Positions 1 to 11,376 of a stretch of 64,000 nucleotides of DNA are shown here, piece after piece. Positions within the stretch are counted from its first letter, which is position 1, and the number at the start of each line of letters is the position of its first letter. Source of the stretch: Chionis minor (lineage: Eukaryota > Chordata > Aves > Charadriiformes > Chionididae); contig VZSF01008848.1 of assembly GCA_013398295.1 (NCBI GenBank), forward strand, positions 62,001 through 126,000, read 5' to 3'. The notes beneath the pieces are model-generated. The model was not told the DNA's origin. It saw nothing but the letters and a program-made list of their open reading frames with translations, and searched no databases. A program made the position numbers and the translations under genes.

Positions 1-532
1 AGTTTAAGGGAGTTTAAAAAAATAGAATGAGACATTTTTATGTTACTTTCCTCACCATGGAAATCCCAAGAGTCACCTTAATAGAAAGCTTTGTGTTTAA
101 GACTCAGAGCAAGCAATAAAACCCTCTGTAATTGAGTTATTATAGTTTAAGCATGTCACCGGTTTATGTTTTGTTGTTTCATTCCTTCAGAGAAGGCGAG
201 AAGAGGGTGTTCAGAACTGCTGGGAAGTTGCAATGAGTCTGTTCCTCCCAGTGGCAGAGAACTTCCATTTTTAGCCTTGCAGGATTACGGAGTAACAGAC
301 ATGAAGTCTGTGACATGTGTCTGGCTTTACCTTTTGTTTTTGTTCAGGCAGGGAACCGGGAATTAACTAGAAAACATTATAGGCACCGAGTAGTTTGGTT
401 TGGGCGAGTTGAGATAGAAGCCGCTGTGTAGCTGTGGCTTCTTCACAGCTGCAGAGGCTACAGCTGATCTGGAGGTTCAACCTGTAATTTCTTCATTCTT
501 GGCTTTGTCCTGGGACAGTAGTAGGAAAAAAC

Positions 533-622
533 TCCAAGTCTGAAAGGGAAGAAATGAAGGGATCTTTCCAGAAACGTCCAAGTCTGAAAGGGAAGAAATG
601 AAGGGATCTTTCCAGAAACGTC
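533..622. repeat. 44-bp tandem duplication (two copies)
   Basis: A 44-bp unit beginning TCCAAGTCTGAAAGGGAAGA and ending TTTCCAGAAACG is present twice head to tail, at 533-576 and 577-620, followed by the first two bases of a third copy. The two copies look identical, which implies a recent duplication, a polymorphic minisatellite seed, or an assembly duplication. Confidence 0.97.
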
Positions 623-3525
623 GTGTGCTCTGCAGAGAAGAGGGGTAATCTGCTTGGGAAAAAGTTAGTGGGCATACAGTTAAAGACTATACCATAATGC
701 ATTTACACCTGTCTGCATAAGCACTTTTAATGCTGGCTTTTTCTAACTTTTCAGTGTTTTTATAACTTTAGTATTTCTAGTGCAGTTTTGACAATGTGCT
801 TTTTGAAAACTAATATAAAACACACCAAAAAAGGAATTCTGTTACTCAGAAGTGATTGATTCCCATGTGGATCATCATCAGTGTTTAGAATCAGAATTTC
901 TGTTACTAGACCAATTAGACTGGCTAATAGGAGGAAGGAGTAGGTTACAGTCTCTTCTGTGGACCAGCCAGTTAGGGGAAGAAAGGATGTAGTTGCCAGT
1001 AGATGTCACAGAAACTGGTTGAAAACAAAAGACTGCTGGCATTTCTGAATTCTTGGTTCTATTGTACAGTCCGAGGATAGTGTGTATTTAACACATTGGA
1101 TCATTATGCCCTGGCTTTTCTGGTCTTCTGTTGCATCTGTCTCTTGGAGTCTGCTCTGCTTTTCCATTTCTTTCTTGTTACCCCAAGCTCTTTGGCTTTT
1201 TTCCAAGATAACCTGCTTCGTCAAGTGTCCTTACTGCATGGGTACCATCATCAGGTATTGATGGTACAACAGGCAGCATTTCCCAGCTCTCAGTTCTGGT
1301 GCCACAGCAGCTCCTGGGGGCCAGGACTAGAAATTGCATGAAAAGTCTGAAACTGTCCTATGGATCATGTTGAAACTCTCGGCTCAGTTGACCTGTAGGA
1401 AGGATGCACACACAGTCTGCTGATGGGCACAGAAGAGGTGTGTGAGATCAAGGTCATCTTCTATTTCTATGGAGCATTCAGAAAATAATGGTGCTACTCT
1501 CTGGGAGACTTATATGGAGCACAGAAAAAGCACAGTTTTTAGAACTTTATAACATGGCCAAAATTTGGCACATTGTCAGGGGGCTAGTACTGGGCATGAC
1601 CCTGACAGTTTGGTCCCTTACAATAGGGTAACCCCTTTTCTCTCCCTCACTATCTTTCCCAGAGCATGCAGACAAAATAGTTCAGTGAAATGGCTGTAAG
1701 AAAAACATGGGGAAAAGGGAGATTGCTCCCCTTTAACCCCATTTTCAGAACAGCTGTACTATTTTATTTGAAACTTACCAGAATTCAGCCTGACGCAGAC
1801 ACTCAGCATGGAAAATTTCAGCTTGAGCACTTAGAGTTTGGCAAAGTTATAAACAACTGAAAGCAGGGTCCTATAACAGAAAGTGTTAAGCAAGCTTAAC
1901 TATTGGTGGAAGTAGCAGCAGTACGTGTAATGCAAGCATAGATGTATGCTTGTGTGCCTAAGCAGACATAGAATATTCAGGATGATGGAGGTAGATATCA
2001 ATGGTTCAGTGGGATGATGGTAGTACCAATCAGGTACGAAGCAACAAAAGAGGTACAGAAGTCAATCTGTAAGTACCTTCGCTTGCTCATTTTCTGCAGG
2101 GGCATTTTATGAGACATACTGCAATTGTAAGACAGGAGAACTGCTTACTGGTTGAACGCAACAAAGCCATGTCTTTTCGACCAGTGCAAAGGAAATATTT
2201 AAGGAGAGCTGAGCAGGGGCTTGGCCAATGTCTCAGTGTTTACGTGTACTCGCTTGCTGTAGCGCTGTCGAGAATTAAGCTCTGAAGATGATATTGAAGC
2301 AATAGAGTAACAGCTGTGGAAAAGTTTGCCCTTTGCCTATGCTGTGTGTGCCTTGCTCTCCCCAGCCATGCAACGCAGTTCCTATGCTTGGGAGAGGAAG
2401 GGATGTGAGTTTTTTATATGCAATAAACTTATCTGTCTGTTTTACTTCACTGGATTATAATGGAAAATAATATTTGAAACACTCACTAATTTTAGCTTAA
2501 CTAAACAAGGAGTGACAGAACCAACATTATTCTTTAGGAAAATTGGGGGGAGGGCTTTTCCTCATCTCCCTGTGCAGTAAAATTAGCTTTAATATGTTTG
2601 CATCAGCAGTTTCTCCTCCTGAAAGCTGTGTTTAGATGGCCTAGGCTTTTTGCTATTTCTCCTTGGCATGGTATGCACATACTGTAGTAATCCATTTTTT
2701 CATCAGCTTGTTGCTAATAATGAGCCACCTAAGCTCTGAAAACCTCCCTCTGCCGTTAGCTGTAGAAGAATGCTTAAAGGATTTAGGGATGTCAGTCATC
2801 ATCTTGTTTTTTAGCAGGAGAGTGTGTATGTGTGCGCAGGGGCGAGGGGAAGAGAGCACAAGCTAGAGTTCAGAAATTACACTGCGTGTGTGGTCTGAGG
2901 TTATTTCTCATTTCATGAAATGCACGCTTCATTCCTGGCTCAGGCAAAACTTGCACGTCACTGAATAAGTCCCTTATCCACTTTCCAAAACACTGAAGAG
3001 ATTTGAAAGGGCTCTGTGGGTGGACTGCTACTATCAGCAAAAGCAAATAAGCTAACCTATTTTGCTAAGCATTTTTTAATACTTAAACAGAATAACCTTC
3101 AGCAACACTTGAACAGTTGTGGCCAGCCAAGGAAAGAGAAGGGAAAAAAATGCAGAAATTAAAGCAGTCACACCTTAATTAACATTAAAGGCTGGATTAT
3201 AGCTCTTCGTGTGTGAAGGTGCTGTCTGATCAGTCCAGGGAGAACACTGGGGAATGATTAAATGAGCTGACTGTGCTGCTCGGAGTCCCCTGTGGTGCGC
3301 TGGTCACAGTTTATTCAACATTTCAACTTCCTTTAATCACCTATAGTCACCTCAAAAAAGATGAATCCAAAGACTCCTTGTATCAAGCTGTTTTGGTGTC
3401 CGACAGAAATAAACGGTTCTACCCTGGAAAACCACGGGTGTCCAGCAGCAAAGCGTTAGAGTAGCAAATGCTAGCTCTGTGCTAAATCTCAACATCCAAA
3501 ATAAATAATGGTTTATTTCATGGCA
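623..3525. other. Gene-free stretch
   Basis: AT-leaning unique sequence. Short open frames on both strands match no recognisable family. No repeat or RNA gene was seen. Confidence 0.7.
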
Positions 3526-3588
3526 GAAAAAAACCCCAACACCACAACACCCAACCCAACAACAAAATCCCAAATGACAAAAAAATCC
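3526..3588. repeat. A/C-rich low-complexity tract
   Basis: Runs such as AAAAAAACCCCAACACCAC and CCCAACCCAACAACAAAATC over about 60 bp; the same irregular A/C type as the tracts near 22.0, 29.7 and 41.8 kb. Confidence 0.88.
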
Positions 3589-4557
3589 CAGAATGCAGTC
3601 TGGATGCTAACAAACCAAACCAGCAATGGTGGGTGGGTAAAACTCAAATGACAAGACAGCAGCAGGGAGCCTAACAAAATGTTACTATTTGTCTAATTGG
3701 AAATGATTTGGCCAGAACAGGGTTGTGTACTCCAAATTCTGTTTTCAATCCATTATGCAGTGATCAGAATCTTAACATTGCTCTTGATAGGTTTACATAA
3801 AATTAGCTAAAATGTAGATAAAACCACAGCTGTCTGACCCATGTATTTACAGAATTAATTTCATTAGTGCTCCGAGCTAAATCAAGATGGAATAATCTCT
3901 TTCAGAGGACAGAGATCTCGGAGTCTGAGAGATCAGGACAAAGCATGGTAATGTAATTGGTTAAGGCATCCAGTGACAGTACGAAGCAATGGTCTCCTTG
4001 CTCTAGGTAGCACAGGATGGACCCACGCCTCTCAGAGGTCCAGCAAAGTGCCGGGCTACTGGCATGTGCCTGAGGAGAGAGTTTCCTGCTTCATTGTGGC
4101 ATGAGAGAGGAAAAAGTGGGGTAGAAGGTGAAGGATTTTCCTGACACCTTCTCAACCCAAAACACAAGTTTGAATACTTCTTGCCTGCCCGTACCAATGT
4201 TAAATCAAGTCCCAAGGATCTCATGTTCTGAATAAATGGTGGGGAAATTAAAATTGCCAAGAGGCCATTGAATCATAAGGGATAAGGAAAAGGTATTTGA
4301 TGGTTTTGCATCCTTCATGACATTAGCAATTCCTGCTTGCCCAGTGCAGGCTGAAGCCCAATGAATTGCCAAGGCCATGATGTATGTTGTCTTTGCAGGA
4401 TGCACAGAGCCAGAAAGAACTGGTGACACTGCAGTTCTTGTCTGTGTCCACAGCCCAGCACCACAGACCTCCCCTATCACGTGTTCCACCTGGAAATGAG
4501 GGAGTTCGCTTAGCCTTCACTTTGATGTCAGATCTGCGTCTTGTACCTAGTTACCTT

Positions 4558-4640
4558 CTCCCCATGGGAAAACTGAGGCAGGAGGCAGGTAAATGATGCA
4601 TGCAAGTCTGTGATGGTGGACACAGGTTGCTGTAGACCTC
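4558..4640 (+). mobile_element. Possible MIR-like SINE fragment
   Basis: CCCATGGGAAAACTGAGGCA followed by GGAGGCAGGTAAATGA and a GTGATGGTGGACACAGGTTG stretch resembles the MIR core (CCCATTTTACAGATGAGGAA, ACTGAGGCACAGAGAGGT, then an AAGGTCACACAGC-type block). Only one block is strong, so the call is tentative. Confidence 0.42.
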
Positions 4641-5317
4641 AGCTGCAAAACTGTTCTTCCTTTCTTAGATTGTGTATTGTCCTGCAGCTGATATTGTGTT
4701 GGGCTGGTTGGCAGACACGCTGAAGCGGTAAGCACTGGAGGGGGTTATGACATGAAGCACTTTGTGTGGTCAAGGATGGTATCTCCTAACCATGTGCAGA
4801 TACAATCTAGACAGGTTAGTCAATATAGGCCCAGAAAAGATAAATGTGTTGGGGCATGTGTAATTAAAAGTTAGGGGTAAAAAAAATCTGGGCAGCAGAA
4901 CAACTCAGCTGATGGGGAAAGGTGGGATCTGAAGAAATTTTTAGGGTTTGCTACAGGGCTGTCACAGGTCCAGAGAGAGTTCTGAGTAACAGCATACCAA
5001 TGTGCTACAGAAGTCATTATATATTTTCCCTGCCCTTGAATGATAGCAGTTGATGTTGAAGTTGTCCGCATTTTCACCAGCTCCAAAGCTGAAATTTATC
5101 TTGTGTTGTTGTTTGTTTAGTCTGACTACTTCTGGACAAGGTGTTAGCCCCTCATTTACTTGTGCTTAAAGCATAGCAGCAAGTCCAGCTGCTGAATATG
5201 GGGCTTTTCTCGGCAGTTGTCTGCATTAGTGTCTGGCTACTAAGACCAAGCTGTGCTGCCAGACCTCCATGACACTGTCCAGACAAGGCTTTCCCAGAGT
5301 TGGATGAGCCTAGGGGG

Positions 5318-5351
5318 AAAAAAAAAAAAAACAAACCAAAACCCAAAACCC
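5318..5351. repeat. A-run with A/C-only extension
   Basis: Fourteen A followed by CAAACC and AAAACCC units. A short member of the A/C tract class. Confidence 0.88.
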
Positions 5352-6159
5352 TCTTTGAGAAATCAATGCCAATTTCAAATACCGCACTTTAAAGTGCTTC
5401 TGCTTGTGAAGCTAGCAATCAGACAACCTCTGCCTGGAAGAGGGCTCTGAACCAGCTCCTATTATAAGACCTGACGCTGAGTTCTTGGTGGTAAATGACC
5501 ACATTACTCTTTGGGGCCTGTGGGTGTCAAAGAAAAGATGCATGTGAGAAAAGTCACTGGCTGAAAGCGAGGGCATGTTTTGAACACTAGAGGTAGTTTA
5601 GTAGCCTAAGCCTGTTTCTGATTAAAATCAGAGTCCTTCAGATGAATGGAATGTAAACCACATACCAATTATTGGAATCCCATAAAGGAAACTCCCTTTT
5701 CCGTCTGTCTATCCATCCATCCGCCCACCCACACAAGTACAGTGTCTCAGAAATATCCCTCTGTAGAAATGATGGAAAAATTCAGTGCTGACTTCCCTTT
5801 TCCTTACCTCCCAGGTGCTGGATGACAACTGAAGAGATGAAATTGCACTGAAGCCACTTAAACACTTATCAAAGAAATGGACCTGCTAATTAAGAGGATA
5901 ATATTTCCTGGCACCAAGACAAAACACACAAAGCTCAATCTCAAGGCCTTCCTCAAGCAAACTTCTGCGGGAGTGTGGCTGTGTGAGGGCTGCAGAAACA
6001 AGCCTTAGAGTAAGACCGGCTTGAAGTGAAAGCATTAGATCAGTGCACTAGTTAGAAGAAAGCACTAAGGCATGTGTATGCCTGTTTCATTTGCCACATC
6101 TCTCATTGCTTTGCATTCCTGTTGCACTCTTTATTATGGAGGCTCTTCTGTGTAGTTAT

Positions 6160-6330
6160 TACAGCAATTAATCTTCCCATCACTTCCATGAGGCAAGAGG
6201 TGTTTCTTCCAGGTCAGTTGTGCATTGTAAGTATCACGGTGTCTATTCTATGGATGATAAAACCAAGACACAAAGTTCAGAGACAGCAGATCAGTGCCGG
6301 AGTGTGGTAGAGTCCCATTCCTGGCTTTAA
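6160..6330 (+). mobile_element. MIR-like SINE relic
   Basis: Several spaced blocks follow the order of a MIR SINE: a TTAATCTTCCCATCAC block with CCATGAGGCAAGAGGTG (compare MIR TTTAATCCTCACAACAA and CTATGAGGTAGGTA), then TGGATGATAAAACCAAGACA with CAAAGTTCAGAG (compare ACAGATGAGGAAACTGAGGC and ACAGAGAGGTTAAG), then CAGTGCCGGAGTGTGG and GAGTCCCATTCCTGGC (compare GTGGCAGAGCCGGGATTC and GAACCCAGG). Order and spacing agree, but divergence is high, as expected for an amniote-age SINE in a bird. Confidence 0.6.
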
Positions 6331-9300
6331 CCACGATACACACCGTTTCTTCTAAGTGTGCACTAATCTCAAGCACACTGCTTCAATGAGCAGATCTTCC
6401 CTATGTGAATGAAGGCAATATATCTGTTTTGGTGAGCACTCTCTCCTTCTAACATCCGTGAGTCCACATGAAGAATTTATATCCCTGGTAACAGTAGTAC
6501 TATGGCATGCTTTTTACATTCCTGCTATATTTTCAGCGTGGTTCGGTCTCAGTGCAAAAGGCAGCCTTTGGACAGTTGGGAGAATTTTTAAATGTTAATA
6601 ATTTGGATAACGGTTCTACAGTGGTATTATGGTCTAGTTCACAGTAACTGTTTTTTGATACTCTGCTGGCCTCTAGAGGGATAATTTATGCACAGGCTGA
6701 AGCAGTAACCTAGGGATTTTAAACATTGCTGCCTGCTCTTCGATCTTCTTGGCAGGTAATTCTGTTCTATTTTGCACGGCCTTTAAATAACGAGGCTTTG
6801 TAGTCCTTTGGAAACACTTTTGTTCATTTCCATGATCTTCCTCCTCTTGGGCAGTAGATGTAAGGTATGTTTCTTCTGCTCAGATAAATAAGGGTAGAAG
6901 ATCCTGGCAATAAACACCTCTCAGCTGCTGAAGTGAGAAGGTCTGTGGAAAATGTGCCAGACGGCTGAGAGGGAGAAATGCTGAAAATATAGCTTGTAAT
7001 GTATAACATTTATTCATAATTTAAAAGCTCCTAATCACTGAGAATTCTTCCCATGAATCCTGTTACGTTCAGTGAAAAGCGTGACTGTTAAAAAAATAAT
7101 AATTAAAAAATCGTGTCTTTGAAATCACCAGAAGGCAGAACATCATCCTTGGCTATTTCTGCTTTCTGTTTCTCTACTTCCTGCAAGGGTTTCCTGTATT
7201 TTCTACTTCATTCCCAAGGCCCCACCTTTGTTACTTCTTTCAGGATACATGTATTAAATCTGAGATAAACACTAAACAGAAAGTTGACAATTTTCTGCCA
7301 AGGGTAGATAATGGTTTGTCAGCAGTAGCTGTTTTCAAGGAGCATAGTGGCTTTGTCCAATATTAAGCACACATTTTCTTAGTGCTTAAGGTGTACCTTT
7401 CTGTAACTTCATAGCATAGGAGGCATCTTGGCACATCTATATGAAGGCCTGAGTAATTTTTCCAAAGTCATCTATACTCTTTATCCAACATGAACAGCAT
7501 ACATCCTCAAGGTCCTCAGCTCTGTCCTGGCCCTTGGCCTCCACTCCCATGGCCAGTTCACTCCCAGCCGAAATGTCTGTCATCTCCTCAAGGTTTCTCC
7601 GTTGCCATTCTATTGGCAATTTTCCACTTGGAGGGAGGTTGGCTTGCTGGACTTCAACCCAAACTGTTTTGTAACTTCTCAGTGCCTAATGGTACAGTAA
7701 TTGTAGTATGTGCTTATATTAGCTTCTCCTTTTCCTTTGGAGGTGAGTATCCGGAGCTTTCAGCATAGTGAGGAGCCTCATCTAGAGACCATTCTCATGT
7801 CAAATGCTATTTTAACATTTAAGTTGATATACTTGTTGACCAATTTCTCCCACAGACTCCTTTGCACCATTCAAACATGTATGGCAAATATTACTGGGTG
7901 TGACAAAAGGTCAAGCAAGGCTTCTGCAGTAGGGTACACGTCTGTCACTAGATTTGCTTCTGTTGAGTCTTATTCTAGCAAAACACCAAAGGAAGTAAAA
8001 CACTGCAATAATCAAGGTCTGCATCTGTAATCCACAGCAGAACTCATTTTGGCTTCAGGAGGGCTAGGCTTCCAGTCTCGTGTGGAAAACCAAAAGATCC
8101 CACACCACTCCAGTGTGCCTGCCTTCTGTGGTACGATTTCCTCCCATTCCTCCTCTGTGCTGTTGTTCTGCAGATACGTCATCACAATAGCACACATTGA
8201 GTTACCTGTTGTTCCTCAAAGTTTGCGTATCCTCTGCAGCACATACAGGAAGCTCTCAGGTTAAAAGACGAAGCGTAGTGTAGTGACACACAGACATTTG
8301 GTGAGAACTTTTTAAATTGTCTGAGCAGCTACTGGTGCTTGCTGTGTCCCACTTGAGAAGCCAGACGAGGTAGCCTGTGTAACAAGCTAATCGTCACAAG
8401 TCTGTGTATCTACTAAGTCCAATTATCGGAGATGATGGCGACTCTATGTAGTTTCTCCAAATGTGTCTCGAAATGGAGAAAGAATGAAACAAAGCAATTC
8501 TGAGCGTTTGATTCAATTAAGAAAATTAATGGAGCTGTGTAGAGCTGCAGAGTTTCAGTGTTGTTCTGCAGGCTTGCTTAGTGTGTGGTGTGCAAAAGGA
8601 GGCAATCAAAAGGCAGTGAATGGCTGGCTTGGCCCTGAAACACGCACTGGAAATTACTGGATTAATGGCGATGGTAACTACAGATGCCAGGGAACTGCAA
8701 CAGCGACATGTAGTCTGTGCAACAAATAACTGGGGTCAAAGAGAAAGCACAAAGACCACATTCAAAGACTGTGTCCTTTTGTTGTGGCAAACAGCCTCAC
8801 AATGCAAATGCTTATTTGTTCAAACAAACCTTGAAGAAACTGCTGAAAATTGGGAAAAAATCAGAAAATATGCAGGTCAGTGCAAGCCTTTCAGGATGAT
8901 AATAGCAGGGTATTTTGGATTGCTCAGGTTGCAGGTGACAGCACAGAACCGGCTGAAAATCTTGCAGCAATTCTGCAGCTGCAAAGTGACACGACAATGA
9001 TCACCATTTATTAAATGAGAATCAAAATGGAGCTTGATATCACCTCCATGGTTCCTCTAACTTTGCAGCCAGTCACAGACATCCTAGAAGGGTGAATATG
9101 CAAAAAATCTTGATGCTATGAGCAACTTAAACAGGGAAATCCTCCTCTTTCTCTTGGAGGTTATTACAGTACAGTTCACAAGCAGTTGTAAAAAGCTGAG
9201 GCTAAAACTCTGTGTTGCAAAGCACAGGAGTGCTGCATTCTTTGGCAGAGAGTGGCAAAGGGATATTCATCTGATTTGCTGAAGTACAGAATACCCAGAC

Positions 9301-10275
9301 AGCTTACTACAGAGACTAAATTAGGTGCTGAATCTCATTGCCTTCCCCACCCCACTTCTGCCCCAAGCTTTGGTCTGAATCAGTCATTCTCTTGAATCTA
9401 GAGGCTGTAACAGCCATACAGCGTCAGTGAATGTGGCCCAGAGTGCCTGAGTGCTTGAAAAGAAGTGGGGGGAGGAAGTTCCTGCCTAAATTAAAATGGA
9501 GCTTCAGTTACAGGTCTGTCAACGTTGGATCAAAACTCCTGGGAAGTCCATGGTTTCTGAAAAGGCTAAGCGTTTGCCTAAAAAGTGAACAAGTTGTTTT
9601 CCTGCATGGAGTAGAGGCATGCCATGTGCTGCTGGAAGGTCTTTCCTGTCCTTGCATTTCAGTCTTCTGCATTAGCAGAATGTCGCTGTGCCTGTGTCTG
9701 TGTTGACAGAGAAATTTAACGGCTACTAAGGGCTTGTAGGTAGGAAATTATTTTCTCCTATTGCAAACCACCAACTTCTAAATCTTGCTCTAGCACTACA
9801 TGTAAAGGTCTTAGGAGAATGATAGAGAAATTAGGTCTTTTATGTCATCAACTATTACGATATTCATTTCAAGCTATCAATTAAGTTGTGTGTTGCTTGC
9901 CAGTGAAAGCAGGAAGTAGCTATAGTGACAAGCACCTGAAGACAGTCATTTTATGGTATATTCTTATGTGATGGGCAAGATTTAATATGACCCCACATTG
10001 GCTAAACTGTAGTGTATTATAGCAAGTGAATTGACTCATATATACAAACAACTATTTTAGCCTTCTTTAGTTGAAAACAAGTTAGAGTAGCTAATCTGTT
10101 TTTTCAGATGCTTGTTCCCATGAATCACAGGTCTTTTGTACTCCAAGCAACATCAGGGTCTTGGGAAGAATCAAAAGTCTTTGAAAGAAGTTACCAGATA
10201 TTCATATACAACTAAGGGAGAAGTAGTCTGTTATTAATCGCAATGCCTCTGTAACTTGTTAATATCTTTTTTTAT
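6331..10275. other. Gene-free stretch
   Basis: Unique, mostly AT-leaning sequence. Three overlapping plus-strand open frames cluster at 8463-9000, the longest 126 codons (8620-9000). They have no recognised domain and no obvious coding bias, and are most likely chance. Confidence 0.65.
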
Positions 10276-10322
10276 AGATTCATAGAGTTTAAAGACAGAA
10301 GGGACCATTAGCTTCTTTCACA
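10276..10322 (-). mobile_element. Old CR1-type LINE 3' terminus (relic)
   Basis: The plus strand shows GATTCATAGAGTTTAAAG then ACAGAAGGGACCATTAGC. This resembles the reverse complement of the 3' end of an older CR1 lineage shared by turtles, crocodilians and birds, whose ends read like ATTCATAGATTTTAAGGCCAG and AGAAGGGACCATTA. Only about 45 bp can be followed, with several changes. The call rests on memory of that family's end and should be confirmed by a repeat-library search. Confidence 0.6.
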
Positions 10323-11280
10323 GCCATTGGCTTTCATATGCTTTATGTTAGGGCATTAAGCATACTTACAGTACAGGAACTTTAAACAGCTTTCACTGTG
10401 CTTTATACTTTCAAGATTGTCCATATGCATAGATAGCCTTCAGATGTTCATTATAATTAGCAAATCTTAGTATCCAAAAGCTAACCATTCCTATATGATT
10501 TTTCCATATTATTTTGCTGTATCAAGAACACAAGATATGAGGGGAGACATACTTACTCATCTGCACATGCTGTCAAAAACAAGACAACAGATTTTCAGTA
10601 AACCTGTTGGGGTTTTTTAGGTTTTTTTTACGGGATACAGGAATGCAGGGATTCATGCTGGATTTATATTTTCCAGACTCCATCCCACTACCTTGCTTAG
10701 CTTTGAAACTGCTGAATACAATTCCCAATGGGAAATCCAGTATGGAGTTCACCTTCCGTGACTGGACTCTTTTTCCTCAGTGGGATTTCAGAAATTCTCC
10801 AAGAAAGGGAAGAAACTCATTGGAATAATAGGAGAAAACTGCTACTTTCAGTTTGCAAGGGAGACTGTTTCTGGCAACAGCCTGAATGGATCTGTTTAGC
10901 CCACTGAATGCAATAGCACAAAGGACAGGGCTGTTTAAAGAAAGACATTATCTTTTTTTTTAGCCTTCATTGTTGAAGAAACTGGAAGGTATTTATTGAA
11001 TCAAGCAGAGCTCAAGTGGTGAAATGCTGCCACATACAACTGAGTTCTCTCTCTCTAACACATTTAAAGTGCAGCATATTACCAAAAATTCAGCAGGTAA
11101 TTGCTTGTTGTGTGCAGGGGTTTCACTTGCAGAACTGCAGAGCACTCACAAGAGCCCTGGAAGTCAATGGAAGTGGTGTCTGGAAAATGTAAAGTGCCTG
11201 CTAGTGTCAAAAAGTCTGGGGGGAAAAAAAAAATCTAGAAGCGTCAATTTAGACACCCAAAAGAGGTGGGCCCCTGGGAC

Positions 11281-11376
11281 ATTAATCTGCTTGTGCTTCA
11301 GTTCCCATCTTTTACAGTAGTCCCTCATTTCATGGGCTTGTTACAAATGCAGTCTGTGAAGCACTGAGATATTATA
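11281..11376 (-). mobile_element. MIR-like SINE relic, minus strand
   Basis: The plus strand reads GTGCTTCAGTTCCCATCTTT, then CCTCATTTCATGGGCTTGTT, then GTGAAGCACTGAGATATTAT. This is the pattern of a reverse-complemented MIR-type SINE (compare GTGCCTCAGTTTCCTCATCT, CCTCATAGGGTTGTTGTGAG and TAAAGCGCTTAGA). Three blocks in the right order make chance similarity unlikely. About 130 bp upstream (11160-11180) lies GGAAGTCAATGGAAGT, a string also common in old amniote repeats, so the relic may be longer than drawn. Confidence 0.6.

Noticed and set aside
5384..5397. 14-bp palindrome GCACTTTAAAGTGC
   Set aside because: A single palindrome of this length in 64 kb of AT-leaning DNA is not notable on its own.
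8620..9000. 126-codon open frame, the longest outside CR1
   Set aside because: No recognisable domain, no clear coding bias, overlapping frames of similar length nearby; length is within chance for a 64-kb window.
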